Counted from the first letter of the stretch, positions 9,034 to 18,579 are shown. The stretch: 64,000 nt of DNA from Methylomarinum vadi (GCF_000733935.1 NZ_JPON01000001.1:3670623-3734622); one strand, 5' to 3'. Notes: generated by a model not told the origin, from the sequence alone. Numbers and translations: made by a program.

Positions 9034-9798
9034 TCAGGCAGGATTGTCACTGCCGATATAAAAACAGTCAACATCCAGTTGCTGTTGCGTCCTTTCCAAT
9101 AATGCCTTAATGCCGAACTGTTCGGTCGCATGGTGACCTCCCGCCAGCATGTGCACGCCGTGTTCCTGGCTATCGTGCCAGTCGTGTTCGCTGATTTCTC
9201 CGGTAATGTAAGCATCCAGCCTTTGTTGATAAGCGCTTTTCCATTCGCCGTTGGCGCCGCCGGTAATAATACCCAAGCTCGTAATCGTCTGATACTTGTC
9301 GGGGGAAGCAAGTATGACCGGATGGTGCAGAACCTGTTCCAGCCTTTCCGCCAAAGTGGCCGCCGAGACCGGTGTTTTCAGCTGTCCCTTGATGCCGGTT
9401 GGGGAACCCTTGTAATCGCCGAATGGTTGCTGTTCGATGCAATCGAGTAATCGGCCGAGGGTCGCCGCATTGCCTACTTCGGGATGACCGTCCAAGGGCA
9501 AATGATAGGCGAACAAGTTGACGTCGTGTTTCACCAGCGGCCGCACGCGTCGGGCGAATGCGCCTGTCAGCGGCTTCGCGCCATGAAAGGACCAAAACAG
9601 GCCGTGGTGAACGACCAAGGCATCGGCTTGTTGCGCTATTGCCCGCTCAATCGAGTCGCGGGTGGCGGACACGGCGAAGGCGATTTTGCCGATCCGTTCC
9701 CGGCCTTCAATTTGCAGGCCATTGGGGCCGTAGTCGCTGTAGGAATGCGGTTGCAATAGGTCGTTGTAGAAATCCTGTAATCGATGTCTGGAAATCAT
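9034..9798 (-). CDS. NIF3/YbgI-family dinuclear metal-centre protein
   Basis: A 254-residue protein of the NIF3 family (E. coli YbgI). Metal-binding residues are in VVHHGLFW near residue 63, in the AYHLPLD stretch near 97, and in GGHHATE near residue 215. The family forms a hexameric toroid with a two-metal site and is annotated as GTP cyclohydrolase I type 2-like, although the physiological reaction is unsettled. It begins within the last codons of the upstream NUDIX gene (4-base overlap), so the two form an operon on the minus strand. Confidence 0.92.
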   Translation of the reverse strand: MISRHRLQDFYNDLLQPHSYSDYGPNGLQIEGRERIGKIAFAVSATRDSIERAIAQQADALVVHHGLFWSFHGAKPLTGAFARRVRPLVKHDVNLFAYHLPLDGHPEVGNAATLGRLLDCIEQQPFGDYKGSPTGIKGQLKTPVSAATLAERLEQVLHHPVILASPDKYQTITSLGIITGGANGEWKSAYQQRLDAYITGEISEHDWHDSQEHGVHMLAGGHHATEQFGIKALLERTQQQLDVDCFYIGSDNPA

Positions 9799-10295
9799 AG
9801 TCGTTGATAGTGTCGCCAGATGGTTTTAAAGGTATCGGTCAGTGTGCTGTCGTCTACATCGACTCGGTGGTTGATTTCATCCGGCGAGAACCAGCTACCT
9901 GCGTCGATTTCCTCCGGGGCCAATACGAACGGACCGTTATGGAGGCAGCGGTAAACCTGGACGAACTCCATGCCGAGTTGCGGCGTCGCCTCCAGTTTGA
10001 ACAGCGGCGTCAGCGTTTCCGCCACGTCGACGCCGAGTTCCTCTTGCGCTTCCCTCAGCGCGCACGGGCCATAGTCTTCTCCAAGATCGACATGGCCTGC
10101 AACCGAAGTATCCCACAAACCTTTGTTCAAATCTTTCAGCATGGAGCGTTTTTGCAGAAACAATAGGCCGTCGTCGTTAAATACAAGAACATGGACGGCG
10201 CGATGGCGTAACCCTTGAGCGTGTATTTCGGTACGAGGGCGGCGGTCGATGATGCGGTCGTTTTGATCGACAACCGAAAGTAATTCATTGTGCAT
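9795..10295 (-). CDS. NUDIX hydrolase (YfcD / isopentenyl-diphosphate isomerase-like)
   Basis: A 166-residue NUDIX protein. The Nudix box G-x5-E-x7-R-E-x2-E-E-x-G is intact, starting GHVDLGEDYG and ending REAQEELGV. The N-terminal RHRAVHVLVFNDDGLLFLQK resembles the YfcD / IPP isomerase-like branch, but the cysteine expected in true IPP isomerases is not obvious, so a nucleotide- or diphosphate-cleaving role is more likely. It overlaps the NIF3-like gene by 4 bases and is divergent from the TetR gene 67 bases away. Confidence 0.85.
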   Translation of the reverse strand: MHNELLSVVDQNDRIIDRRPRTEIHAQGLRHRAVHVLVFNDDGLLFLQKRSMLKDLNKGLWDTSVAGHVDLGEDYGPCALREAQEELGVDVAETLTPLFKLEATPQLGMEFVQVYRCLHNGPFVLAPEEIDAGSWFSPDEINHRVDVDDSTLTDTFKTIWRHYQRL

Positions 10296-10362
10296 TTGTT
10301 CTCGATTCCAAGCCTCAGGTCGTGTAAGGTAGCGTTTTTTAGGATTGTAGCAAAACAGGACA

Positions 10363-10971
10363 ATGGCAAGAAGAAGTCAACACAGCATGGAAGAAATCAA
10401 AGAAATGGTGTTAAAGGCGGCCGAAGACATTGTCGAGGAAGACGGTTTTCCGGCGCTTAAGGTCAGAAAAATCGCCATGGAGATTGGCTATACCGTTGGC
10501 AGCATTTACATGGTTTTCGACAACATGGCGGATTTGATCCGGCATGTTAAAGGACGCACGCTGGACGATCTGACCAGGGAACTGGATCAAGTGGCGGATG
10601 GCGACAACATCGAACAGTGCATTTTGGATCTGGCCAAGGCTTATTTATCGTACGCCAAGCGGAATTATAATCGCTGGACCATGATATTCGAGCAGTGCCA
10701 GCAGGAGAATGGCGACATTCCGGACTGGTACAAGGAAAAAGTGAATCGAATGTTCGAGCGCATCGAGAACCTTTTTTGCCAACTGGAGCCGCAACAACCC
10801 CGAGAACAGTCCAGCTTAGCGGCGCGCACCTTGTGGAGCGGCGTACATGGCGTTTGCATGCTGTCGCTGGCGGGAAAATTGGACATGGTCGGGGTCAGCG
10901 ACATCGAGCAGGTGGTCACGATGCTGGTGAAAAATTTTCTCGCCGGTTGGACCGGAAACGCGCGGCAATAA
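10363..10971 (+). CDS. TetR-family transcriptional regulator
   Basis: A 202-residue regulator. The N-terminal helix-turn-helix spans about residues 12-58 (FPALKVRKIAMEIGYTVGSI, then YMVFDNMADL), followed by an all-helical ligand-binding domain. It is separated by only 11 bases from the MFS gene downstream. By usual TetR logic it would repress this pair and respond to the transporter's substrate; the effector is not known. The divergent NUDIX promoter lies in the same 67-base gap and could also be a target. No operator palindrome is obvious. Confidence 0.9.
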   Translation: MARRSQHSMEEIKEMVLKAAEDIVEEDGFPALKVRKIAMEIGYTVGSIYMVFDNMADLIRHVKGRTLDDLTRELDQVADGDNIEQCILDLAKAYLSYAKRNYNRWTMIFEQCQQENGDIPDWYKEKVNRMFERIENLFCQLEPQQPREQSSLAARTLWSGVHGVCMLSLAGKLDMVGVSDIEQVVTMLVKNFLAGWTGNARQ

Positions 10972-10982
10972 CTCGTTCAGGC

Positions 10983-12305
10983 ATGTCGATGACCCGCGCA
11001 AAACAACACAATACCTGGCCGCCGGCCGGGCGCCGGGAACTGCTGGCCTGGGCCTTATACGATTTCGCCAACTCGGGCTATACCACCGTAATATTGACCA
11101 CTATATACAGCGCCTATTTTGTCGGCGTGATCGCCGCGCCGTTGGATCAGCAGAATGCGGGCATGGCGACTTTGCTATGGTCGCTGGCGGTGGGCCTGGC
11201 CAATTTTACCGTCATGCTCGCCGGCCCGGTGATCGGGGCGATGGCCGACCATCGGGCCAGTAAGAAAACATTTTTACTGATCTCCAGTATCGGTTGCGTT
11301 CTGGCGACCGGATTGCTGGCGCTGGTCGGTCCTGGGGATGTTTGGCTGGCAATGTTGTTGGTGACGCTGTCTGCCATTATGTTCGCCGGCGGCGAGAACC
11401 TGATTGCCGCCTTCCTGCCGGAATTGGTGCCCAAGGAAAACATGGGTCGAATGTCCGGATATGGTTGGAGCGTCGGTTATTTCGGCGGGTTGCTGACGCT
11501 TGGTTGCTGCCTCTGGTTTATCGGTTGGGGTAGGCAGCAGGGCTGGCCCGATAGCGAAATCATTCCCTTCACGCTATTGATTACCGCGGCGATCTTTGCT
11601 CTGACCGCGCTGCCGACCTTTATCTGGCTGCGCGAGAGGGCCGTGTCGCAACCCAAGACGGCGGGCATATCCTATGTTCGCATCGGTTTTCAGCGCTTGG
11701 CCCATACCTTTCGACATGCCTTGCATTTTCGCGATTTATTCCGCTTCCTGTTGACGCTGGCCGTCTACCAGTCCGGCGTCAGCACCGTCGTCGTGCTGGC
11801 GGCCATCTATGCGCAAGAAGTCATGGGCTTTGGTCGCGAGGAATTGATTATCCTCATCATGGTGGTCAATGTCACCGCAGCGGTGGGGGCCTTCATCTGC
11901 GGCCATCTGCAGGACCGGTTCGGTTCGGTGCCGACATTGGCTATTACCTTGGTACTTTGGATTATCGCCATCGTGACGGCCTTCTTCGCCAATGAATCCA
12001 GCCAGATGTGGCTGGCCGGCAATATCATCGGCGTGGCGATGGGCGCCAGCCAGGCGGTCGGCAGGGCGTTGGTCAGCCAGTTCACGCCGCCCGACCGTTC
12101 CGGCGAGTTTCTCGGCTTGTGGGGACTGGTCAACCGGTTATCGGCGATCGTCGGTCCGGTCAGTTACGGGCTGGTCAATTACCTGACTGCGGGAGACCAG
12201 CGCATGGCCTTGCTGTCGACCTTGATGTTTTTCGTTGTCGGCCTGTTGTTGCTGGCGCGGGTCGATGAGAAACGGGGCAAGGCGGCCGCTTTGCAGGCGG
12301 ATTGA
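10983..12305 (+). CDS. MFS transporter of the UMF22/Atg22-like type
   Basis: A 440-residue major facilitator with about twelve membrane segments. WALYDFANSGYTTVILTTIY near residue 22 is the hallmark of the Atg22-like branch; later helices include AGGENLIAAFLPELV and MGASQAVGRALVSQFTPP. Substrate is unknown; eukaryotic Atg22 exports amino acids from vacuoles. The ATG at 10983 (or 10989) is chosen because the frame upstream overlaps the TetR gene. It is co-transcribed with that regulator. Confidence 0.88.
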   Translation: MSMTRAKQHNTWPPAGRRELLAWALYDFANSGYTTVILTTIYSAYFVGVIAAPLDQQNAGMATLLWSLAVGLANFTVMLAGPVIGAMADHRASKKTFLLISSIGCVLATGLLALVGPGDVWLAMLLVTLSAIMFAGGENLIAAFLPELVPKENMGRMSGYGWSVGYFGGLLTLGCCLWFIGWGRQQGWPDSEIIPFTLLITAAIFALTALPTFIWLRERAVSQPKTAGISYVRIGFQRLAHTFRHALHFRDLFRFLLTLAVYQSGVSTVVVLAAIYAQEVMGFGREELIILIMVVNVTAAVGAFICGHLQDRFGSVPTLAITLVLWIIAIVTAFFANESSQMWLAGNIIGVAMGASQAVGRALVSQFTPPDRSGEFLGLWGLVNRLSAIVGPVSYGLVNYLTAGDQRMALLSTLMFFVVGLLLLARVDEKRGKAAALQAD

Positions 12306-12350
12306 CGTAAAACGACGGCGATTATGACGCGAAAAGTTGTAGATAACTTG

Positions 12351-12381
12351 TAGCCTGGATGCAGCGCAGCGGAATCCGGGA
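12351..12381. repeat. Palindromic intergenic repeat
   Basis: The stretch beginning TAGCCTGGATGCAGCGCAGC and ending GGAATCCGGGA can fold with CCTGGAT pairing ATCCGGG. This wording is common as a dispersed intergenic repeat in gammaproteobacteria. It sits between convergent genes (MFS plus, lplT minus); no classic U-tract follows. Confidence 0.55.
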
Positions 12382-12505
12382 TATTCGCGTCCCCGATGCC
12401 TCATATTTCGAAAAGCTTCATGCGGGCCACGATTGACCGGCAAGGTAGGGCAGAACGCAGTGAAATCCATCATTGGTCTCAGCAATATCCCCGCTTGTTG
12501 ATGGA

Positions 12506-13687
12506 TCAATTCTCCCTATGCAAGCGATAAGGTTCGCTATTATCCGGCAAATGCCACGAGACCAGAAAAGTGGCGATGATGACCAGGATGCCAAGGGTTA
12601 ATAGCGCCAATACAGGGTCGGCATGGCGAGACGAGGCGTAGGTATAGGAGCCGACCGCGATCAACATGGTCAGGTTCTGAAAGAAACCTTGCAAGGCGAC
12701 GGCGCCGCCGCTGCCGATACTGTGTTGACCCAGATCCTGCAAGGCGGCATTGATTGGGACGATGAACATGCCGCCGGCCATGCCGATCAGGAACAGGGCC
12801 AATCGTGCCGGCCATAGGGCATCGGTGAAGCTCAAGCCGATGATGAACAAGCCCATCAAATAGGCGGGTAGGCGGGCGCGGCGCAGGCGGTCCAACGGAA
12901 TCAAACGCGGCACCAACGCGGAGCCGACGATGATGCCGATGGCCAGAAACAAGGTCAGTTCGGCGATTTCGCTGGCGTTTTTGCTCATCAATACCAGCGG
13001 GGCCCAGGCGATGATGATGACGCGTATGGTTGCCGCCGCAGCCCAGAATAACGAAGCGCCGAGCATCGAAAATCGCGAGCGGGGCGTATCGAAGAACCGG
13101 CCGATCTGACGGAAAAAACGCAGTAGCGTCGAGCCGGGTGGCTTGCTCAGGCTGACGCGGACCGGCAACAATAATGTCACCAATGCCGAAATCAGAAACA
13201 AGGCGATCGTGCCGCACAGCGCCCAAGTGATCGAGTGATCGGCGACTTTGGCGCCCACTACCATGCCCAACAGAATGGCCAAGATCGTCGAGCCTTCGAT
13301 CCAGCTGTTAGCCTTGACCAGTAAGTCGTGTCCGGCCAGTTCCGGCAGGATGCCGTATTTGGCCGGGCTGTAAATGGCCGCGCCGGCGCCGACCAGGCAA
13401 TAGGCCAACAGCGGTTCGACATCGATCAGCAGTAAACCTGCGCCGGAAGCCTTGATAAGGTTGGCTACGATCAACACCCGCGATTTGGCATGATGGTCGG
13501 CGAATCCGCCCACCCACGGGGCTAGCAGCACGAACGCGACCAGAAACACGCTTTGCAATGCCGGCACGTACCAGGAGGGCAGCTGCGTGGACTGCATCAC
13601 CAGGGCGATCACGGTAAACAGGATGGCGTTATCGGCGAAGGCCGATAAAAACTGCGCGATCAGCAACGGGTAGATATGTTTGGTCAT
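12506..13687 (-). CDS. lplT: Lysophospholipid transporter LplT
   Basis: A 393-residue MFS protein with about twelve membrane helices. The LplT pattern is clear: YPLLIAQFLSAFADNAILFT at the start, APWVGGFADHHAKSRVL near residue 57, and SPAKYGILPEL near 107. In E. coli LplT flips lysophospholipids inward for re-acylation by Aas. Here it is the last gene of a minus-strand unit aas - NYN protein - lplT, with 42 bases separating it from the NYN gene. In E. coli lplT and aas are adjacent, so the extra gene between them is unusual. Confidence 0.93.
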   Translation of the reverse strand: MTKHIYPLLIAQFLSAFADNAILFTVIALVMQSTQLPSWYVPALQSVFLVAFVLLAPWVGGFADHHAKSRVLIVANLIKASGAGLLLIDVEPLLAYCLVGAGAAIYSPAKYGILPELAGHDLLVKANSWIEGSTILAILLGMVVGAKVADHSITWALCGTIALFLISALVTLLLPVRVSLSKPPGSTLLRFFRQIGRFFDTPRSRFSMLGASLFWAAAATIRVIIIAWAPLVLMSKNASEIAELTLFLAIGIIVGSALVPRLIPLDRLRRARLPAYLMGLFIIGLSFTDALWPARLALFLIGMAGGMFIVPINAALQDLGQHSIGSGGAVALQGFFQNLTMLIAVGSYTYASSRHADPVLALLTLGILVIIATFLVSWHLPDNSEPYRLHREN

Positions 13688-13729
13688 GTGGTTAGGCCTA
13701 AGAGACGGTTTGTCGGCGAGTATGGCGGA

Positions 13730-14521
13730 TTATTTGCCATGCTTCTTTTTGTCTCGATAATAGAGCTTGATGTGATTCGAGTCCGGCATTTTTTCTTTTT
13801 TCAGATCGAACAGCTTGGTCGTTTCGATCAGGGTGGAAAGTTTGGCGTAACCGTAGTTTCTCGAGTCGAAATCCGGAAATTGACGTTTGATCAAACTGCC
13901 GCAGACGCCAAGCTCCGCCCAGCCGTCGTCTTCCGAGCATTCTTCGGCGGCGTTGCGCAAGGCGTTGATCAACTTTGCGTCCTGACACAGTTGTTGCCGG
14001 CTGTAGGGTCTCGGCTGTTCGGAACTGTCCTGGTCGGGCTGTGGCGTCGTCGTGGACGGTTTATCTTCTTCGCCGCTGCTCAAACTCTTCAATACATCGA
14101 TATAAAGAAAATCGTCGCAGGCATTGCGGAAGGCGATGGGCGTTTTTCGTTCGCCGACGCCGTAGACATGGATTTGCGATTCCTTCAAGCGGGTGGCCAG
14201 TTTGGTGAAATCACTGTCGCTGGAAATCAGCGCGAAGGCGTTGAATTTGTTGGAATACAATAAATCCATCGCATCGATGATCATGGCCGCGTCCGAGGAA
14301 TTCTTGCCTTGGGTGTAGGAAAACTGTTGTATGGGCTGTATCGCCAGCTCGTTCAGCGTATTTTTCCAGTTTTTTAGGCCGGAGGAAGCCCAGTCGCCGT
14401 AGGCCCGCTTGACGATGACATAGCCGTATTTGGCCAATTCGGTCATGATGGCTTCCAGTGCCGATAACTGGGTGTTTTCGGCGTCGATCAGCACAGCCAG
14501 TTTTTTCTCGGTATGAAGCAT
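13730..14521 (-). CDS. NYN-domain RNase-like protein with C-terminal LOTUS (OST-HTH) domain
   Basis: A 263-residue protein. Residues 1-150 are a NYN/PIN-like nuclease domain of the LabA/DUF88 type, with acidic residues in LAVLIDAENTQ, NSSDAAMIIDAMDLLY and ALISSDSDFTKLATRL. Residues about 175-255 match an OST-HTH/LOTUS domain (LINALRNAAEE; WAELGVCGSLIKRQFPDFD; YGYAKLSTLIE). The family is expected to cut or bind RNA in the cytoplasm. It lies between aas and lplT with gaps of 18 and 42 bases, suggesting one transcript. A link to phospholipid repair is positional inference only. Confidence 0.9.
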   Translation of the reverse strand: MLHTEKKLAVLIDAENTQLSALEAIMTELAKYGYVIVKRAYGDWASSGLKNWKNTLNELAIQPIQQFSYTQGKNSSDAAMIIDAMDLLYSNKFNAFALISSDSDFTKLATRLKESQIHVYGVGERKTPIAFRNACDDFLYIDVLKSLSSGEEDKPSTTTPQPDQDSSEQPRPYSRQQLCQDAKLINALRNAAEECSEDDGWAELGVCGSLIKRQFPDFDSRNYGYAKLSTLIETTKLFDLKKEKMPDSNHIKLYYRDKKKHGK

Positions 14522-14539
14522 GGCGTTGACCTCCGTAGG

Positions 14540-16697
14540 TTATTTCAACTTTTCCGCCGCCAATTCCGTCGCCGCCTGGTAATCGGTTTTGCCGGTCGCT
14601 AGTACCGGCACCGAATCGACGACGAAAATTTTCCGCGGCAGGTTGATCGTCGCGACGCCTTCAGCGGCCGCGGCCAGTTGTTTGACGCTCGCGTCTTTTT
14701 GCGTGGTCAACAAAATCAGCTGTTCGCCTTTTTTCGGGTCGGGCAGAGCGACAACGGCGTGATGCGTCTCCGGCCATGCCTTGGCGGCCAGTTGCTCGAC
14801 CGCGGTCAAAGACACCATTTCGCCGCTGATTTTGGCAAAGCGTTTGCTGCGACCCTTGATCGTAATGAAACCGTCTTCGTCGACCTCGACGATGTCACCT
14901 GTGTCGTACCAGCCTTTGCCGTAGATCGATTCCGGCGGTACTAGCTTGCCGGGATTAGCCGGCAGCAGATAGCCTTTCATGATGTTGGGACCGGCGACAT
15001 GCAATTTGCCGCCATGCTCGATTCCGGGTACCGGTTCTAGCTTGTGCAGCATGTCCGGCATGAAACGACCGACCGTCCCGACCTTGTAGTCCATCGGCGT
15101 GTTGACCGACGTGACCGGCGCGGTTTCGGTGGCGCCGTAGCCTTCCAGGATGCGAATACCGAATTTGTCCATCCATAACTGGCGCGTAGTCTCCTGCAGT
15201 TTCTCCGCGCCGGCAACGACATAGCGCATGTTGTAGAAGTCATAAGCATGGGCTTTTTTCGCATAAGCGGCGAAAAAGGTGTTGGTGCCGAACATGATGG
15301 TGGCGCCGATTTCATAGGCGATTTCCGGTATGACGCTGTAATGCAGCGGCGACGGATAGAAGAATGTGGTCATGCCGTTCAACACCGGCAGCATCGTGCC
15401 GACAGTGAAGCCGAAGGAATGGAACATCGGCAGAAAGTTCAAGACCACGTCCTGGGAATTGAAATTGATGCGTGCCTTCAACTGTTTGTGATTGCTAAGG
15501 ATATTGGCATGCGATAGCACCACGCCTTTCGGTTCGCCTTCCGAGCCGGAGGTAAACAACACCACGGCGGCGCTGTCCGGACTGAAGCGGTGGTGTTTGT
15601 ACCAAAAATCGGCGGTTTTGCTCTGCAGGGCCGCTTTCAGTTTGTCGGTAACCGACAGCGATTGCGCCAGGTCTTCCAGATAGACCAGCTCTACCTGTTG
15701 CGCCAGGGCATCTGCGTCGTCGCTTAGTTTGGCCATTTCGACGAAGCGGCGCGAAGTCAGCACCGTCTTGATTTCGGCGGTGCGGCAGGCCGAGGCCATG
15801 CCGGCGACGCCGGTGGAAAAGTTCAACATGGCAGGGACACGGCCGTGCAATTGCAGACCCAGCACGACGTTCAGGGTTTTAGTCGAATTGGGCAGTAAGA
15901 CGCCGACATGCTCGTCCTGGACGGTGATTTTCTCCAGCAGGTTGCCGATCGCGATCGTGCGGGCGATCAGCGTGTCGTAAGATAACGGCTTGCGCTCCAG
16001 GTCCTCGGCGACCGTCTGTTTACCGCCATATATCGTACGCGCCTCCAGCAGGGCCGCGAAAATGGTTTGATGGTAATGGCTGGTCGCGAACATCATGTCG
16101 GTCATGATGTCGGCCAGGATATGGCCGCTGTGTTTGCGCCGCGATTTGCCGGTCAAGCCTTCGTCGGAATGGATCAGAGTGGGCGGCAGAATCTGTAGCG
16201 TGATTTTCGGGAACAGGCGCAAACGGACGATATTGCGCAGCTTGGAAAAATGCGTGTATTGGGCGCCGTCGATGCGTACCGGCAGAATGGTCGCGCCCGA
16301 TTTGTCGGCCACCATGCCGGTGCCGTCGTAGATTTTCATCAGTGATCCGGTTACGGTGATGCGTCCTTCCGGAAAGATGACGGTTTTGGTTTCATGCTGC
16401 AGATGATGAATCAGCGCTTTCAGCGACAGAGGATGGGTCGGGTCCATCGGGAACACATGGGACAGCCCCAGGAAAGGGCGTAGCCACCAGCGTTGGGAAA
16501 TTTGGGTGTTGATCGCGAAAGTGATCTTATCCGGCAAAAAAAACGCCTAACAGTAGCGGGTCCAAAAAGGACGTATGGTTGGAAATAATCAGCACCCGTT
16601 TGCCGGCCTTGGCGTAATTCTCCAGGCCGTTGACCTCGACCTTATAAATCAGCGTCAGCAGCCAATGTAAAAACTTCTTTATTAAATTAAAAAGCAT
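14540..16697 (-). pseudogene. aas: Acyl-ACP synthetase / lysophospholipid acyltransferase Aas, split by a one-base frameshift
   Basis: The ATG at 16697 opens the acyltransferase domain (LIISNHTSFLDPLLLG, containing HX4D). At a run of eight A on the plus strand (16536-16543, poly-T in the gene) the frame shifts; the rest reads LPDKITFAINTQISQRWW, FPEGRITVTGSLMKIYDG, then the AMP-binding domain with VLFTSGSEGEPKGVVLSH and GWYDTGDIVEVDEDGFITIK. Seven T instead of eight would give one continuous protein of about 719 residues, the length of E. coli Aas. Aas re-acylates lysophosphatidylethanolamine. The shift is a real mutation, a phase-variable tract or a sequencing error; both halves are otherwise intact. 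Confidence 0.9.
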
Positions 16698-16700
16698 AAT

Positions 16701-16721
16701 ATGTCATCCTCCGGATGACAT
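16701..16721 (-). promoter_or_regulatory. Perfect hairpin enclosing the aas Shine-Dalgarno
   Basis: A 9-bp perfect inverted repeat with a 3-base loop lies 3 bases upstream of the aas ATG. On the mRNA it reads ATGTCATCC-GGA-GGATGACAT, so the GGAGGA ribosome site sits in the loop and 3' arm. It also contains a five-codon mini-frame, ATG TCA TCC GGA GGA TGA. A translational control element, for example an RNA thermometer, is possible. Confidence 0.6.
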
Positions 16722-17475
16722 CATAGCAGATAGTGGATGATTGGTTGTGGGGCACTAAATAAAAATTAAATGACATTGGTCGATGAGATAAGAGAAAAGT
16801 GGAAGATAAATCAACATTTAGATATTTCAGAGGGATAGAAGAAGACGGGGTTGCTACTAGCGAATAGACAAATATCAAAAATGATAGAAATTGCATATGA
16901 TAATGGGTACACAGACCCGAACGGTCGTTTTGGCAGAGTGGACGGTCAATTTTGTTGTAAATACTTAAGTGCTGTCGGTTTTACTGGTTCAAGTGAGTGA
17001 TTAAGATTTCACTGTCGCAATAGCGAGAAATAGCGACAGTGATACGGCGAATTGTCGTGATCAATCCAAAGCAGAGCACACTCACTAAAATTCTTCCGTG
17101 TGAAGGCGCTTTATGGACTATATATTTAGAATTGGAAATGCATCCCAGAATCACCATGCTACTGAGCCGTGCTGAATTAGGTGAAGTCAAATAGAAGCGT
17201 ATAAGCGGGTACCATCAACGGAGTCTAGCGAAAACTGTCATGTTTCGTGTCCAAGGATTATTCAGTGATAAATTCAGGGCCGTAACCATGTAAGCAAAAA
17301 AACGAGACTTATTTGTGCGTAAAGACGACGAATAGAGTAACAGTTTTTGAAATACATGAAAATTACTTAATCTTATTAAAACGAAAGGTGAAAGATAAGG
17401 AAAGTTTATCTCCGACTATTTATATCCATCAAATTCATGCCATTGTCATGTAAAAGTTATAGTCTCAACGTAGTT
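16722..17475. other. Intergenic stretch without a recognisable gene
   Basis: About 750 AT-rich bases between aas and the first island gene. Short frames (16687-16896 and 16981-17190, minus) resemble no family. The only structure seen is an inverted repeat TCACTGTCGC (17009-17018) / GCGACAGTGA (17033-17042) with a 14-base loop. This appears to be the boundary where core sequence gives way to the island. Confidence 0.5.
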
Positions 17476-18390
17476 ATGAAAAAAATGAATGAATTATCAG
17501 AAAAAATAGTAAAAACATTAAAGTACTACCGAAAAATGTTGGCTATAGATTTCCGTTCAATTTTGTATTCAATTAATAAAAAAAGGTTAGAAAAACCAAT
17601 ATTTATAATTGGATGCAGTCGTGCTGGAACAACTTTAGTTTATAAAACCTTTTCTGAATCTAGTTGTTTAGGAACATTACAAAAGGAGACTCATGATTTT
17701 TGGGCTCAGTTACATCCATTGTCAGAAAGAAACTGGGACTCGCATTCTATCGATCGAACGTTAGCTAGTGAAAAGGACAGGGATATCGTAACGCACTATT
17801 TTTATACCCAAACGGGTAAAAAACGCATTGTCGATAAGAATAATCAAAATGGTCTGTCTGTTCCATATTTGTATAAATTATTTCCAGATGCCCATTTTGT
17901 CTTTATTAAACGAAATCCCGGAGATAACATCGATTCTCTAATCAAAGGATGGAATAAGGCAGGTGAATTTGGAACATGGGCAGATAATTTACCGGAAACA
18001 ATTGCGATCGATAACGGGAAATACAGACGTTGGTGTTTCTTTTTAGCAGAAGGTTGGCGCCAGTTGACTAAGGCGAATATTGAAGAGGTCTGTGCTTTTC
18101 AATACAAGGCAATCAACGAAGCGATACTATCGGCAAAGAAAACCATACCGACTGAACAATGGCACGAAGTCAGTTACGAAATGCTGATTGCTAACCCGAT
18201 TGACGAATTCAAAAAGCTGTTCGAAGGCTGTTGCGTACCTTTCGACAACGCAATAGAAGAACATTGCCGAACTATTTTGGATAAACCATACAATACTTTC
18301 TCTGAAATCGGCGTCGAAAAATGGAAGAAAAGCGTAAACCGGGAAAAAATAGAGCGGATATTGCCTTTGGTTGCCGGCATGAACCAATAG
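17476..18390 (+). CDS. Sulfotransferase-family protein
   Basis: About 304 residues. The PAPS 5'-phosphosulfate loop is FIIGCSRAGTTLVYKTF near residue 43 and the 3'-phosphate site is FVFIKRNPGDNIDSLIKGW near residue 155, both typical of the Sulfotransfer_3 family. Such enzymes move sulfate from PAPS to a hydroxyl, often on surface polysaccharides. The ATG at 17476 is a choice among several without a good Shine-Dalgarno; 17437 would add 13 residues. It is the first gene of the polysaccharide island and is followed by IS debris, so it is transcribed alone. Confidence 0.8.
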   Translation: MKKMNELSEKIVKTLKYYRKMLAIDFRSILYSINKKRLEKPIFIIGCSRAGTTLVYKTFSESSCLGTLQKETHDFWAQLHPLSERNWDSHSIDRTLASEKDRDIVTHYFYTQTGKKRIVDKNNQNGLSVPYLYKLFPDAHFVFIKRNPGDNIDSLIKGWNKAGEFGTWADNLPETIAIDNGKYRRWCFFLAEGWRQLTKANIEEVCAFQYKAINEAILSAKKTIPTEQWHEVSYEMLIANPIDEFKKLFEGCCVPFDNAIEEHCRTILDKPYNTFSEIGVEKWKKSVNREKIERILPLVAGMNQ

Positions 18391-18436
18391 ATTTTTGAGG
18401 CGAAATTGGTAATTAATTTTGTAGAGATCTTTAACT

Positions 18437-18571
18437 GAATACCTTTATACACAAAGCGTCATTCCGGCAGGGATTGCTGGAATCGAGGCTATAGGGACGT
18501 GTTGAGCGTGCCGTCCCAGGTGCGGTACTTGCCTCCCGGTAGATATGACGATATTTGTATATGAAGGAATG
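18437..18571. mobile_element. MITE-like deletion derivative of the IS4-family element
   Basis: About 135 bases are bounded by sequences resembling the two ends of the intact IS4-family elements in this window: CCTTTATACACAAA at left and, inverted, TTTGTATATGAAGGAATG at right. The interior holds a short palindrome (18461-18469 / 18475-18483, ATTCCGGCA / TGCTGGAAT). Flanking TCTTTAACT and GCTTTAAGT agree at 7 of 9 positions, consistent with a decayed 9-bp target duplication. Confidence 0.45.
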
Positions 18572-18579
18572 CTTTAAGT

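Noticed and set aside
13676-14263. 195-codon frame opposite the NYN-LOTUS gene
   Set aside because: The opposite strand encodes two recognisable domains; this frame does not.
16536-16543. Programmed ribosomal frameshift in aas
   Set aside because: No downstream pseudoknot or conserved slippery heptamer pattern is evident, and the family normally has one continuous frame. Slippage or error at the tract is kept as the open question.
16687-17190. Two short minus-strand frames in the gap after aas
   Set aside because: One covers the aas leader hairpin; neither has a family match, start signal or plausible composition.
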